In this document: in pieces, positions 26,798 through 38,119 of the stretch
How positions within the stretch are numbered: position 1 is the first letter of the stretch
How the letters are laid out: each line of letters starts with the position of its first letter
Assembly (NCBI GenBank): GCA_001797335.1
Contig: MGPE01000006.1
Span: forward strand, 187,342-251,341
Length of the DNA: 64,000 bases
Direction of reading: 5' to 3'
Source: Deltaproteobacteria bacterium GWA2_38_16
Lineage (GTDB): Bacteria; Bdellovibrionota; JACOXK01; 2-02-FULL-40-11
Notes under the pieces: generated by a model
Databases searched by the model: none
What the model saw: only the letters and a program-made list of their open reading frames with translations
Told to the model about the DNA's origin: nothing
Position numbers and translations under genes: made by a program

Positions 26798-27940
26798 TTA
26801 AAACAACTCCTTTGTTTTTTTACGTGCCCACTGATCCGCCTCTAAAATTCCCTCCAAGGATAAAGGAAAAGATTCGCTATATGAAGATAGGGTTTTTTCA
26901 ATAACTATTGGGATTTGAGTAAATAAAATTCGTCGTTTTAAAAAGGCTTCTACAGCCACTTCATCTGCTGCATTTAAAAGACAAGGGAACACTCCCCCCT
27001 TTTTTAAAGCTTCAAACGCTACTGCTAAAAGAGGAAATTTTTTAAAATCAGGTTCTTCAAAAGTTAATGTCTTGATCTTGGTTAAATCTAAGGAAACCAC
27101 TTCTGTGGCCATACGACGGGGATAAGAAAGTGCATATGCAATCGGAGCCTTCATGTCTGGAACGGATAAACAAGCCAACATATTTCCATCCCTATAACTC
27201 ACCGTCGAATGAATAATAGATTCTGGATGAATAACCACCTCTATCTCTGAAGGAGATACTCCAAAAAGCCAATGGGCTTCGATCACTTCAAAACCTTTGT
27301 TCATAAGTGTTGCAGAATCAATAGAAATACGGTTCCCCATCTTCCATTTGGGATGACGAAGCGCTTCTTCAGGAGTGATATGAGAAAAAGTTTCCAAAGC
27401 CCGATTTAAAAAGGGCCCCCCAGAAGCGGTAAGCGTTATTTTTTTAAGATTTTCTCTATTCTTTTGTTCTAAAACCTGAAAAATAGCACTGTGTTCACTA
27501 TCAATAGGAAGAAGCTGAACATGTTGCCTTTGTACCTCTTCCATAACAAGCTCGCCTGCTGCCACCAATACTTCTTTATTGGCCAAGGCCACCTCTTTTT
27601 GAGAAGAAATGGCAGCCAGAGTGGGCTCAATGCCTTTAGCTCCCACCAAAGCTGAGATCACAAAATTACTTTCACTATACGTAGCCACTTCTTTTAATCC
27701 TTTTTCTCCCCATAAAACTTCAATAGAAGGGAATTGTTCCCGAATATCCTCTGCTAAGGTTTCGGTGGCTACAGAAACAAGTCTTGGATGAAATTTTTGA
27801 ATCTGCTCTAGTAAAAGATGCGTATTGTACCCTGCTGCTAATGCAGCCACTTCAAACGTCTCTGGAGCAGTTTTAATCACTTCTAGGCTATTCACCCCAA
27901 TAGAGCCTGTAGATCCTAAAATAGAAATTTTTTTCTTCAT
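26798..27940 (-). CDS. dxr: 1-deoxy-D-xylulose 5-phosphate reductoisomerase
   Basis: MKKKISILGSTGSIGVNSLEVI, SALVGAKGIEPTLAAI, IDSEHSAIFQ. Confidence 0.94.
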   Translation of the reverse strand: MKKKISILGSTGSIGVNSLEVIKTAPETFEVAALAAGYNTHLLLEQIQKFHPRLVSVATETLAEDIREQFPSIEVLWGEKGLKEVATYSESNFVISALVGAKGIEPTLAAISSQKEVALANKEVLVAAGELVMEEVQRQHVQLLPIDSEHSAIFQVLEQKNRENLKKITLTASGGPFLNRALETFSHITPEEALRHPKWKMGNRISIDSATLMNKGFEVIEAHWLFGVSPSEIEVVIHPESIIHSTVSYRDGNMLACLSVPDMKAPIAYALSYPRRMATEVVSLDLTKIKTLTFEEPDFKKFPLLAVAFEALKKGGVFPCLLNAADEVAVEAFLKRRILFTQIPIVIEKTLSSYSESFPLSLEGILEADQWARKKTKELF

Positions 27941-28764
27941 CCGAAAAATGCCACCTTTGCATAAAAATAAATAAAGGGCCCACAAAAGAGCACACTATCA
28001 AAACGATCTAAAATCCCACCATGACCGGGAATGACCACTCCTGAGTCTTTCACTTGAAGCGCTCTTTTAATAAAAGATTCAAATAAATCTCCTACTTGGC
28101 TTAACACCGCTCCTAAAATCCCTACGATAAAGCAATCCAAAAAAGACAACTGAGAAAAAATAAAAAGTTTATAGCAAAGGACGCCCAAGGTAGCCAACGC
28201 AATTCCCCCTACTGCCCCTTCTACCGTTTTATGCGGGCTTACGACCGGAGAAAGTTTATGCTGCCCCCAGCGTTTTCCAATAAAATATCCTCCCGTATCT
28301 GAAAGCCAGGGAATTAAAAAAACCAAAAATATCCAGTAGGTCCCCAATTCCAATTCTTTAACTTTTGGCCAAAAAGAAAACAAGAACCCAATATAAAAAA
28401 CACCACTTAACGTTAATGACAGTTCTGAAAAAAGCTGAGTTAAACTATCTGAAGAAGTTTGAGCTAAAAAAAGATAAAAAACAAACAACACTAAAAAAAG
28501 TACACTAATTCCCTCATATAAAAAAGAGGACCTAAAAATAATTAACGCTGCCAATAAAAAACCTACTGTAATCCCTAAAAATTTTTGGGCTCGTTTTTCA
28601 GGAAAGGTAAAAAGAGCAATAAAATATTCAATAAGCGCTCCAAAACAAGCCGCCAAAGCTAAAAGCGTCATCCCCCACTGCTCGCCATAAATCATGAGTG
28701 CTAAAATGGCACTGACCCCAATAACAGCAGTAAAAGTTCGTGTTTTTAATCCATCAAAACTCAT
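27937..28764 (-). CDS. cdsA: Phosphatidate cytidylyltransferase
   Basis: SDTGGYFIGKRWGQHKLSPVVSPHKTVEGAVGG, GDLFESFIKRALQVKDSG..PGHGGILDRFDS. Confidence 0.94.
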   Translation of the reverse strand: MSFDGLKTRTFTAVIGVSAILALMIYGEQWGMTLLALAACFGALIEYFIALFTFPEKRAQKFLGITVGFLLAALIIFRSSFLYEGISVLFLVLFVFYLFLAQTSSDSLTQLFSELSLTLSGVFYIGFLFSFWPKVKELELGTYWIFLVFLIPWLSDTGGYFIGKRWGQHKLSPVVSPHKTVEGAVGGIALATLGVLCYKLFIFSQLSFLDCFIVGILGAVLSQVGDLFESFIKRALQVKDSGVVIPGHGGILDRFDSVLFCGPFIYFYAKVAFFG

Positions 28765-29491
28765 CTAATTGCTCGTGTGTTAATCCAAAACGTCTTTCTC
28801 TATGCTGATAAGAACGTATGGCCTTTAAAAATTCTTCTTTATTAAAATCGGGCCAAAGTGTGTCTGTCACATATAATTCCGTATAAGCCATCTGCCATAA
28901 TAAAAAATTACTAATCCTCATTTCTCCGCTGGTCCGAATGAGAAGATCGGGATCTGGAAGATCTTTGGTATATAAATATTTTGAAAAAAGAGCTTGATCT
29001 ATTTTTTCTGGAATACATTTTTTTTCTATGCACAATTTTGCTATTGTTTGAGTGGCCCGAAGAATTTCATTTCTCGAACCATAAGACACAGCAAAATTTA
29101 AAATCATCTCGGTATTCGTGGCAGAAAGTTCCATGGTTTTTTTAAGTTCTTCTAAAACAAATAAAGGAAGCCGTTCAATATCGCCCAACGTACAGAGCCG
29201 AATATTATTTTTCATGATATTGGGGCGCTCTTGAATAAGATACTCTTGCAATAGATGCATTAAGGCATCTACTTCCTCTTTGGGGCGACTCCAGTTTTCA
29301 TCAGAAAAAGCATAAATGGTGATTACCTTTATTCCCAATTCTTTGGCGAAAATAACGGTATCTTTGACATTGGCCGTTCCACGGACATGTCCTTCAATAC
29401 GGTTTAAAGACCGGTTCTTTGCCCATCTGCCGTTTCCATCGGGGATAATTGCCACATGCACAGGCAACCCTGAAGGATCAATATCAGCCAT
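28754..29491 (-). CDS. uppS: Di-trans,poly-cis-undecaprenyl-diphosphate synthase
   Basis: HVAIIPDGNGRWAKNR, YAFSDENWSRPKEEV, DLLIRTSGEMRISNFLLWQMAYTELY. Confidence 0.95.
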   Translation of the reverse strand: MADIDPSGLPVHVAIIPDGNGRWAKNRSLNRIEGHVRGTANVKDTVIFAKELGIKVITIYAFSDENWSRPKEEVDALMHLLQEYLIQERPNIMKNNIRLCTLGDIERLPLFVLEELKKTMELSATNTEMILNFAVSYGSRNEILRATQTIAKLCIEKKCIPEKIDQALFSKYLYTKDLPDPDLLIRTSGEMRISNFLLWQMAYTELYVTDTLWPDFNKEEFLKAIRSYQHRERRFGLTHEQLDEF

Positions 29492-30020
29492 GTAAAATAT
29501 CTTTTTCTTTGGTCACAAGGAGGGAATCTATTTTTTGGATTTGCTCATCGGTCATCTTTTGGATTTGATTTTGAGATTTTCTTAAATCATCTTCGGGTAA
29601 ATTTTCTTTTTTTAAATCATCATTGGCATCTCGGCGAATAAGCCGGATAGAAACCTTGCCGTCTTCCCCTACTTTTTTAACTAATTTTACAAGCTCTTTT
29701 CGGCGTTCTTCAGTTAACGGAGGAAGTTGAATCCGAATAATTTTTCCATCGTTATTAGGTGTTAATCCCAAATCAGACATTTGAATGGCTTTTTCAATGG
29801 CTTGAATTTGTGAGGCATCCCAGGGTTGAATAGTTAAAAGTCTTGCTTCAGGAGCAGAGATCGTAGCCATATTCTTTAAAGCCGTCATATTTCCATAATA
29901 ATCTACCATTACGGTATCTAAAAGTGTGGGTGTGGCTCGGCCCGTTCTTAGTTTAGCCAACTCACTTTTTAGATTATCGAGTGTTTTTTGCATCTTTAAT
30001 TGGATTTGATTCATGTCCAT
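29484..30020 (-). CDS. frr: Ribosome recycling factor
   Basis: LRTGRATPTLLDTVMVDYYG, IQPWD, ERRKELVKLVKK. Confidence 0.95.
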   Translation of the reverse strand: MDMNQIQLKMQKTLDNLKSELAKLRTGRATPTLLDTVMVDYYGNMTALKNMATISAPEARLLTIQPWDASQIQAIEKAIQMSDLGLTPNNDGKIIRIQLPPLTEERRKELVKLVKKVGEDGKVSIRLIRRDANDDLKKENLPEDDLRKSQNQIQKMTDEQIQKIDSLLVTKEKDILHG

Positions 30021-30023
30021 ATT

Positions 30024-30749
30024 TTATTTGCTTCCTACTAAAGTACCCAAGTCTTCCCCATACACCACTCGTTTAATATTCCCTACTTTAGACAAATTAA
30101 AAACAATAATTTTTAAATCATTATCCATGCACAAAGAAATGGCCGTTGAATCCATCACAGAGAGCTTTTTTTGAAGAACTTCAATATAGGTTAAGTGATG
30201 AAACATTTTAGCCCCCTTTGTTTTTAAAGGATCTTTGTCATAAACACCATCTACTCGGGTGGCTTTTAAAATAACCTCTGCCCCAATTTCCATTGCTCGA
30301 AGGGCAGCCGCTGTATCCGTAGTAAAATAAGGGTTTCCCGTACCTGCTGCAAAAATAACAATTCTATGTTTTTCTAAATGTCGAATGGCTCGTCTTCGAA
30401 TATAGGTCTCGGCCAATTGCTGCATGCCAATAGCCGTTAAGACACGTGTATACACTCCACATTTTTCAAGTTCATGCTGAAGGGCTAGGCTATTAATGGT
30501 GGTTGCCAACATTCCAATATAATCTGCAGAAGCCCGGTCCATTCCTTTGGAGCTTGCTTCTAGTCCTCGCCAAATGTTGCCACCTCCAATAACAATGGCT
30601 ATTTCAACGCCTAAATCCCAAATTTCTTTAATTTCTTTAGAGACTTTTTCAAGAATTTCTGAACTAATACCGCTTTCTTTTTCTCCACTTAAAGCTTCAC
30701 CACTTAATTTTAAAAGAATGCGTTTATACTTAGGGTTAGTTTTCGTCAT
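30024..30749 (-). CDS. pyrH: UMP kinase
   Basis: [45 protein letters not shown]. Confidence 0.95.
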   Translation of the reverse strand: MTKTNPKYKRILLKLSGEALSGEKESGISSEILEKVSKEIKEIWDLGVEIAIVIGGGNIWRGLEASSKGMDRASADYIGMLATTINSLALQHELEKCGVYTRVLTAIGMQQLAETYIRRRAIRHLEKHRIVIFAAGTGNPYFTTDTAAALRAMEIGAEVILKATRVDGVYDKDPLKTKGAKMFHHLTYIEVLQKKLSVMDSTAISLCMDNDLKIIVFNLSKVGNIKRVVYGEDLGTLVGSK

Positions 30750-30753
30750 GAAT

Positions 30754-31362
30754 TTATGGTTTTTTTTCCAGACCCTCACCTAATTGAAATCGTGAAAATC
30801 GCCGGATAGTGCAATTTTCCCCAAATTTAGCAATCAGTTCTTTCAGTAAATCTTCAATGGTTTTATCAGGATCTTTCACAAAGGGTTGTTTTAATAAACA
30901 AGCCTCTTCATAATATTTTTGAATTTTTCCTTCAACAATTTTATCAATGACATTGGCAGGTTTTTTAGATTGTGCTGCCTGGTGTTTATAAATTTCTTTT
31001 TCTTTATCTAGCACATTTTGGGGGACCTCTTTTTCGCAAATGTAGAGCGGATTAGAAGCGGCCACTTGCATGGCAATGTCTTTTACAAAAGCTTGAAAAT
31101 CTTTATTCTTCGCCACAAAATCTGTTTCGCAGTTTACTTCAATTAAAACCCCAATTTTCCCTTCTCCATGAATATACGCATGCACCAATCCTTCAGAGGT
31201 AATACGGCCAGATTTTTTAGCCGCATCGGCCATTCCTTTTTTTCTCAAAAAATCAACCGCTTTATCAAAATCTCCCTGGCTTTCTTGGAGCGCCACTTTG
31301 CAATCCATCATGGGAGCTCCTGTTTTTTCTCTTAATTTTTTAACAGATTCAGCGGTAATCAT
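30754..31362 (-). CDS. tsf: Elongation factor Ts
   Basis: [33 protein letters not shown]. Confidence 0.95.
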   Translation of the reverse strand: MITAESVKKLREKTGAPMMDCKVALQESQGDFDKAVDFLRKKGMADAAKKSGRITSEGLVHAYIHGEGKIGVLIEVNCETDFVAKNKDFQAFVKDIAMQVAASNPLYICEKEVPQNVLDKEKEIYKHQAAQSKKPANVIDKIVEGKIQKYYEEACLLKQPFVKDPDKTIEDLLKELIAKFGENCTIRRFSRFQLGEGLEKKP

Positions 31363-31371
31363 GTAAGATCC

Positions 31372-32232
31372 CTAGTCCTTCTCTTCTGGTTCTTCTTTAT
31401 CTTGTGGAGGTGTATCTTTAGCTTTTTCTTCATACTCTTTGGGATCTAAAATCACCACCGGTTCTTCGGGGATACTCAATTCATCCAACGCAGAAACAGT
31501 TTCAGTTTCTTCTTCGGGTTTTACACCTTGTTCTCGGAGTTTTAACTCAAATTCCTGTACTCCTTCTAAACAGGCTGTTGCAATTAAGGAAGAAAAAAGC
31601 CGAATGGCTTTAATGGCATCGTCATTACCAGGAATAACATAATCAATATCATCAGGATTACAGTTGGTATCTACAACTGCAACAACAGGAATTCCCATTT
31701 TTTTGGCTTCTTTTACAGCAATTTTTTCTTTTCCTGGATCTAAAATAAAGAGTGCACCAGGAAGTTTTTTCATGTCTCGAATCCCACTTAAGGTATTTAA
31801 AAGTTTTTGACGCTCTTTTTTAAGGGCCGCCACTTCCTTTTTAGGAAGCGCTTCAAACAATCCCTTTTCTTCCATATCTTCAATTTTCTTTAGAGTATTA
31901 ATTCCCATACGGATAGTTTTAAAATTGGTAAGTGTTCCTCCCAACCAACGATGAGTTACATAAAACATTTTTCCTCGGGTGGCTTCTTCCATGACAATTT
32001 TTTGAGCTTGCTTTTTAGTTCCTACAAACAGCACTTTTTGCCCATCGGAAGCTACCGATTTTACAAAATTACAGGCATTACGGCAAAAATCTACAGTTTT
32101 TTGAAGATCGATGATATGAATGTCATCTCGCACATCAAAAATAAATGGCTTCATTTTTGGATTCCAACGACCCCGCTGATGACCAAAATGAACCCCGGCT
32201 TCTAAAAATTCTTTCATTGACAGTTCTGGCAT
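31372..32232 (-). CDS. rpsB: 30S ribosomal protein S2
   Basis: [58 protein letters not shown]. Confidence 0.96.
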   Translation of the reverse strand: MPELSMKEFLEAGVHFGHQRGRWNPKMKPFIFDVRDDIHIIDLQKTVDFCRNACNFVKSVASDGQKVLFVGTKKQAQKIVMEEATRGKMFYVTHRWLGGTLTNFKTIRMGINTLKKIEDMEEKGLFEALPKKEVAALKKERQKLLNTLSGIRDMKKLPGALFILDPGKEKIAVKEAKKMGIPVVAVVDTNCNPDDIDYVIPGNDDAIKAIRLFSSLIATACLEGVQEFELKLREQGVKPEEETETVSALDELSIPEEPVVILDPKEYEEKAKDTPPQDKEEPEEKD

Positions 32233-32321
32233 ATGATTATTCCTTTTCTAAAGTTAAAAAGTTTAAGCAAATCTTAGGCTTATTAACATAGACGTTGGTT
32301 TTATGGCAAGCAGAAAAGCAT

Positions 32322-33389
<1,068 letters not shown>

Positions 33390-33502
33390 TTACAAGTAAA
33401 AATTACCTAGATTCTCTGTCATTCCCGCGAATACACAAGTTAAAAAGTCTTGGTGATGACCTGCCCCCGATGAAGCTCTGGAATGAAATTTTGAGATTAA
33501 TC

Positions 33503-33539
33503 TTGACTAAGACCCAAAAATAATGGTAATATTTGGGCC
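33503..33539 (+). promoter_or_regulatory. Promoter of the DUF4143 ATPase gene with an overlapping imperfect palindrome
   Basis: TTGACT-N18-TAATAT; CCCAAAAATAATGGTAATATTTGGG; GTG start 7 nt after the -10. Confidence 0.5.
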
Positions 33540-34700
33540 GTGTTCCAAAGATTAGCTAACATATCGAAATCACAGTCTTTTTTTCTATTTGGCGCAAGGG
33601 GAGTTGGAAAATCAACCCTTTTAGATCATTTCTTTATGCCCACTGAGAGAGTTTTATTTGATTTACTAGATTTTGAACTCTCCAATGAATTAGCCAGTTA
33701 TCCCAATAACCTCCTCAAACGACTTACTCCTCATCATGGAAAGACTCCTTGGGTGGTCATTGACGAAGTACAAAAAGTGCCCCAGCTATTGGATCTGGTT
33801 CATAAACTGATCAAAGAGAAAAGTTTTAAATTTGCCCTTACGGGTTCTAGCGCAAGAAAACTAAAACGAGGATCTGCAAACCTTCTTGCAGGCAGAGCTT
33901 TTGTTTACCATTTGTTCCCTCTGACCGTTTCTGAACTGGAAGATCAATTTTCTTTGGATGACGCTCTAAAATATGGGACATTGCCTCAAATTTTCGAACT
34001 GGAAAGCAATTCAGATAAGGCAGGATTTTTAAAAGCATACACAGAAACGTATCTTAAAGAGGAAATTATTACCGAACAAATTGTTCGAAATCTACCTCCC
34101 TTTCGTCGTTTTCTCGATGTTGCCGCACAGATGAATACTAAAGTCATTAATTACTCTAATATTGCTAAAGATATTTTATCAGATCCTAAAACTGTTAGCG
34201 GATATTATGACATTTTGGAGGATACATTGCTTGGAATACGTTTGCCCGCCTACCATACATCCATTCGAAAGCAGCAAAAAAAAGCATCGAAGTTTTATCT
34301 CTTTGATACCGGCATAGCACGCACATTGGCAGGGCAAGTGGACTATGATTTGATTCCAAAGAGTTTTGAATATGGACAATTGTTTGAAGGATTTATTATC
34401 AATGAATTATATCGTCGACTTACCTACATGAACAAACAATTTAAGCTTTCATTTCTTCGTGTTCAAGAAGATATGGAAATTGATTTAATCATTGAACGCG
34501 GTAAAAGTGCACCCACACTGATTGAAATCAAATCTGCTGATAAGGTGGATGAACGACATGCAAAGGGTTTATTGACATTGGGACGTGATTTCAAATCATC
34601 AAAACAGTATCTGATCTCCAACGACCCTCATAAAAAACAATTTTCTCAAGTTCTGGCTCTCCCTTGGAAAGAAGCCATTGAACTTATTATTGGGGACTGA
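33540..34700 (+). CDS. AAA-family ATPase with DUF4143-type C-terminus
   Basis: FLFGARGVGKSTLLDHF Walker A, WVVIDEVQKVPQLLDLVH, GSSARKLKRGSANLLAGRA, C-terminal LIEIKSADKV nuclease-like motif. Confidence 0.88.
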   Translation: MFQRLANISKSQSFFLFGARGVGKSTLLDHFFMPTERVLFDLLDFELSNELASYPNNLLKRLTPHHGKTPWVVIDEVQKVPQLLDLVHKLIKEKSFKFALTGSSARKLKRGSANLLAGRAFVYHLFPLTVSELEDQFSLDDALKYGTLPQIFELESNSDKAGFLKAYTETYLKEEIITEQIVRNLPPFRRFLDVAAQMNTKVINYSNIAKDILSDPKTVSGYYDILEDTLLGIRLPAYHTSIRKQQKKASKFYLFDTGIARTLAGQVDYDLIPKSFEYGQLFEGFIINELYRRLTYMNKQFKLSFLRVQEDMEIDLIIERGKSAPTLIEIKSADKVDERHAKGLLTLGRDFKSSKQYLISNDPHKKQFSQVLALPWKEAIELIIGD

Positions 34701-34703
34701 CAA

Positions 34704-35774
34704 ATGATTTATGAAATCGTTCTTAAGGTTGAAAAAAAGGTAGCCGGTAAATTTGCAAAATGGCTTCCAGAACATATAAAACAAGTTTTGGAATCACCCG
34801 GATTTAAATTGGCGCGCGTGGCTCGCCCACAATCTGAGACCGAAAGTGACCACTTAAAGTGGGTCGTTCAATATGACATTGCCTCTAAAGAATATTTTGA
34901 ATCCTACCTTAATGAACGGGCCCCGCAGATGCGTGCTCAAGCTGAGCAAGAGTTTGGAAACGCTCTCATCGCTACGCGTTGTGTTTATGATCCAGTTCAA
35001 GTGATAGAAAAATCAATTCCAAAGTCCGATCTTCTCATGTCAGATTTTCCCAAAGTCTATTGTCCCTTTATTCGACAAACATTTAAGGTAGACTCAAACC
35101 AGTGGAAAAAACTGGGGCAAAAACTTCAGTTGAGAAACCCCGAAGTCTATCTAGCTGTCAATCGGATCAATCCTGGATTTGAATGGGTGTTTGAAGACAA
35201 AGATACCTTCGCAGTCGAGAAGCTCCATGGCACAAATGTTAAGATCTTACTTGAAAATGGAAAAGTTTTAGCGATTCAAAATAGAAAAAATATCATTGAT
35301 CCTCTTCTCATTGCAAAAGGGCAAAATTTTATTCTCGAAGGAATTTTAAATTCAGCTGCAAAGGGGGTCGTTCCCATGGATGGTGAATATGCCGGCGAAG
35401 TCATTGGCCCCAAACTCCAGGGAAATCCTTACAAATTGGAGACTCATGAATGGTACCCCTTTGATCTTTCCATCACAAACTTAAGATATCGATCTTTTGA
35501 TGAACATGACCGTAATTACCAGAATTGGAGCGCATGGTTCAAAGACCATCTCTATTCACGCCTTTTTACCAAACGTGCGTCAAAAAAGGGATCTGATGAA
35601 AAAGTTTTTGCAGAAGGTGTCATATTTTATAATTTAAAACGAAAATCAGAAAGCAAAACTTGGATGGCAAAACTTCGAAGGGATATGTTCCCATGGTATT
35701 ATGAAGGCATAGACATTCAAAATTTTGACCCTGCAGGCAGAGATAAAATAGAAAATCAGGAACAATTTGATTGA
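34704..35774 (+). CDS. DUF4286-like domain fused to an RNA ligase domain
   Basis: N-term MIYEIVLKVEKKVAGKFAKWLPEHIKQVLESPGF; ligase motif I EKLHGTNVKI, GEYAGEVIGPKLQGNPY, motif IV AEGVIFYN, motif V TWMAKLRRDMF. Confidence 0.78.
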   Translation: MIYEIVLKVEKKVAGKFAKWLPEHIKQVLESPGFKLARVARPQSETESDHLKWVVQYDIASKEYFESYLNERAPQMRAQAEQEFGNALIATRCVYDPVQVIEKSIPKSDLLMSDFPKVYCPFIRQTFKVDSNQWKKLGQKLQLRNPEVYLAVNRINPGFEWVFEDKDTFAVEKLHGTNVKILLENGKVLAIQNRKNIIDPLLIAKGQNFILEGILNSAAKGVVPMDGEYAGEVIGPKLQGNPYKLETHEWYPFDLSITNLRYRSFDEHDRNYQNWSAWFKDHLYSRLFTKRASKKGSDEKVFAEGVIFYNLKRKSESKTWMAKLRRDMFPWYYEGIDIQNFDPAGRDKIENQEQFD

Positions 35775-35800
35775 TGCAATCCAAGAAGGAATCAATTTAG

Positions 35801-35838
35801 TTGACATATAATCAATTTTGATTATAATTGTAATCATA
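35801..35838 (+). promoter_or_regulatory. Consensus sigma70 promoter with overlapping palindromes for the MNT/HEPN module
   Basis: TTGACA-N16-TATAAT; perfect IR TATAATCAA-TT-TTGATTATA (35807-35826) plus TGATTATAATTGTAATCA. Confidence 0.7.
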
Positions 35839-35847
35839 ATTGACTAT

Positions 35848-36429
35848 ATGAAGTTTTTATCTATAATTACCAAATCAAAAACAAGAAAGAGGCTATTTAT
35901 ATTGTTTTTTTCTAATCCAGAAAAAAAATATTATTTACATGAGATAGCACGACTTATTGAATGCCCAGCTCAAAATATTCGACGAGATCTTTTGCCTTTT
36001 GTAAAAGATGAGGTTTTTAAAATGGAACGGGTAGGAAATCTTACCTTTTATTACCTTAATCAAGATTATCCTCTATATGAGGAATTAAAAAGTATTATTA
36101 CCAAAACAGTAGGGATAGAGGCCCTTTTTAAGGGTGTTTTAAAAAATATATCTAATATTCAGGCAGCTTTTATTTTTGGTTCTTTTGCTGCGGATAAAGA
36201 AAGAGGGTCATCTGACATAGATCTTTTTATTTTAGGTGGGCCGGATAAAGATAGCCTGATTAAAGCAATTTCTGAATTAGAAAAAGAAATACACAGGGAA
36301 ATTAATTATGTTATATACTCAAAAAAAATATTTCAAAAAAAGAAAAAAGAATATAATAGTTTTATTGAGTCTATTATAAAAAATAAAAAGATTTTTTTAA
36401 TAGGAAAGGAATCTGATCTTGAAAGATAA
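35848..36429 (+). CDS. HTH domain plus MNT-type nucleotidyltransferase (antitoxin-like)
   Basis: HEIARLIECPAQNIRRDL wHTH; FIFGSFAADKERGSSDIDLFILGG. Confidence 0.82.
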   Translation: MKFLSIITKSKTRKRLFILFFSNPEKKYYLHEIARLIECPAQNIRRDLLPFVKDEVFKMERVGNLTFYYLNQDYPLYEELKSIITKTVGIEALFKGVLKNISNIQAAFIFGSFAADKERGSSDIDLFILGGPDKDSLIKAISELEKEIHREINYVIYSKKIFQKKKKEYNSFIESIIKNKKIFLIGKESDLER

Positions 36430-36889
36430 AATTTCTCAATGGCTTGAAAAGAGGGAAATTAAGGAAGAAAAAGTTCACCCTAAAGATATTTGTAAATTAT
36501 TACATCGATCCCTAAAAGATATTAAAGCTGCAAAAGATAATTTAGATTCTAATGAGGAGCTTTCTTATATGGCTGCTTATTTGGCAGTATTAAGAGCGGG
36601 GAGAGCCCTAATGTTTGCATATGGATATCGTCCTTCGGGAAATGCGCATCATAAAATGACATTTGAATTTTCTGAAGTTGTTTTGGGAAAAAGCTTCTCT
36701 CTTCTTGTAAATAAAATTAATGATATGCGAAAAAGAAGAAATCAATTTACGTATGATGTAGAATATATTGATTCTATTTCAGAGGATGAATCTAAATCAT
36801 CCATTTCAGATGCTAATGAGTTCATTAAGGCCATCATTAGTTTTATTAAAAACCGTTGGCCCTTAGAGAGTGAATATAAAAAAATATAA
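36419..36889 (+). CDS. HEPN-domain protein (toxin-like)
   Basis: Helical; AAYLAVLRAGRALMFAYGYRPSG..HH..MRKRRNQFTYDVEYI; overlaps the MNT gene by 11 nt; TTG start. Confidence 0.78.
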   Translation: MKDKISQWLEKREIKEEKVHPKDICKLLHRSLKDIKAAKDNLDSNEELSYMAAYLAVLRAGRALMFAYGYRPSGNAHHKMTFEFSEVVLGKSFSLLVNKINDMRKRRNQFTYDVEYIDSISEDESKSSISDANEFIKAIISFIKNRWPLESEYKKI

Positions 36890-36956
36890 TTAGAGAAAAA
36901 TTGCAGTTTTACTTTGACTTTTTTTAAGAGAACGATACTCTCTTTTGGAGGGTATC

Positions 36957-38114
36957 GTGAAAAAAATCGTTGTGTTCTTAGGTGTTTTTATTTTCTTGGG
37001 GCCAGCTGCATTTTCAGGAATTCAAACTTTTTCGATGATCCAAAAAAGAACGATGCATCGAAGTATTTTATTACCCGATGGAAACGTTCTCATCACAGGA
37101 GGAGTGAGCAGTTTAAAACCCATCCCCTGGCCACTCGCTCATGCAGAATTATTTTTAGCCCATGAAAAAAAATTTATTTCTCTTCCCTCTATGAGATCTT
37201 CCCACGTAGATCACACACTGACTTCTTTATCCAATGGCACTGTCATTATTGCAGGGGGGAATCTGAGCCCTGAAATTGAGTTCTATGACACTCAAGAAGG
37301 AAACTTTAAATCTCTTAGGTCCCTACAATCACCCCGCGCAGGACATACTGCACATGTGGTAAACGATAGAGAACTTTTTTTAATAGGAGGCTATAAAGTT
37401 AAAATTGGGCCTTTGGAAAAACACCTAGAACTCATCCCCATGCCACAAATTCAGCCTTTAGGATTTTATGATATTATCTCTCTTAACCACTGTGAAGTGT
37501 ATGATCTTCTTTCACAAATTTCTTCTTTAATCCCCTTACCCACCTGGCTTCCCAAAATATCTTTTCATCGATCCCTGCAACTTCCTTCTGGAAATATTTT
37601 AATTTTTGGAGGGATGAGCGCCTGGAATAAAGTGGTTGAATTAGACGTAGCTACAAGAACATTTTCAATACGGGGATATTTGACTACCGCCAGAGAAGAT
37701 GTCGCCCTTCTTCCTTTAGATGACCATCGTATTTTAATCAGTGGGGGGACGAATGATCACCAACAATCTTTAACCTCTTTAGAAATTTTTGATCTACATA
37801 CCAATACGTCCCAACTCTTAGGAGCAGAGCTTCACACTCCCAGAGAAGATCACACCATGGTTGCTATCCAAGAGGGCTATGTTTTAGTAGCTGGAGGGGA
37901 AATAACAGGGAAAACCAATGACCAAGATATTATTTTAAACAGTGCAGAACTCATTAATATTGAAAAACCAGAGGTTATTGATTTAAAAGATTTTTTCTCA
38001 CCAGCAAGATCTGACCACGAAGCAACAGTTCTTAAAGACCACAGTATCCTTTTTACAGGCGGAGAAGCTCCGAACAACACTATTTTAGACACTGCTAATT
38101 TAGTGAGATTTTAG
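36957..38114 (+). CDS. Secreted kelch-repeat protein
   Basis: Signal peptide; repeated LPDGNVLITGG / LSNGTVIIAGG / LPSGNILIFGG motifs; GTG start after GGAGGG. Confidence 0.85.
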   Translation: MKKIVVFLGVFIFLGPAAFSGIQTFSMIQKRTMHRSILLPDGNVLITGGVSSLKPIPWPLAHAELFLAHEKKFISLPSMRSSHVDHTLTSLSNGTVIIAGGNLSPEIEFYDTQEGNFKSLRSLQSPRAGHTAHVVNDRELFLIGGYKVKIGPLEKHLELIPMPQIQPLGFYDIISLNHCEVYDLLSQISSLIPLPTWLPKISFHRSLQLPSGNILIFGGMSAWNKVVELDVATRTFSIRGYLTTAREDVALLPLDDHRILISGGTNDHQQSLTSLEIFDLHTNTSQLLGAELHTPREDHTMVAIQEGYVLVAGGEITGKTNDQDIILNSAELINIEKPEVIDLKDFFSPARSDHEATVLKDHSILFTGGEAPNNTILDTANLVRF

Positions 38115-38119
38115 TAAAT

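Noticed and set aside
33418-33480. GTCATTCCCGCGAA... fragment as another dispersed repeat copy
   Set aside because: Resembles one end of a widespread bacterial repeat but no clear second arm or related copy was found in this window.
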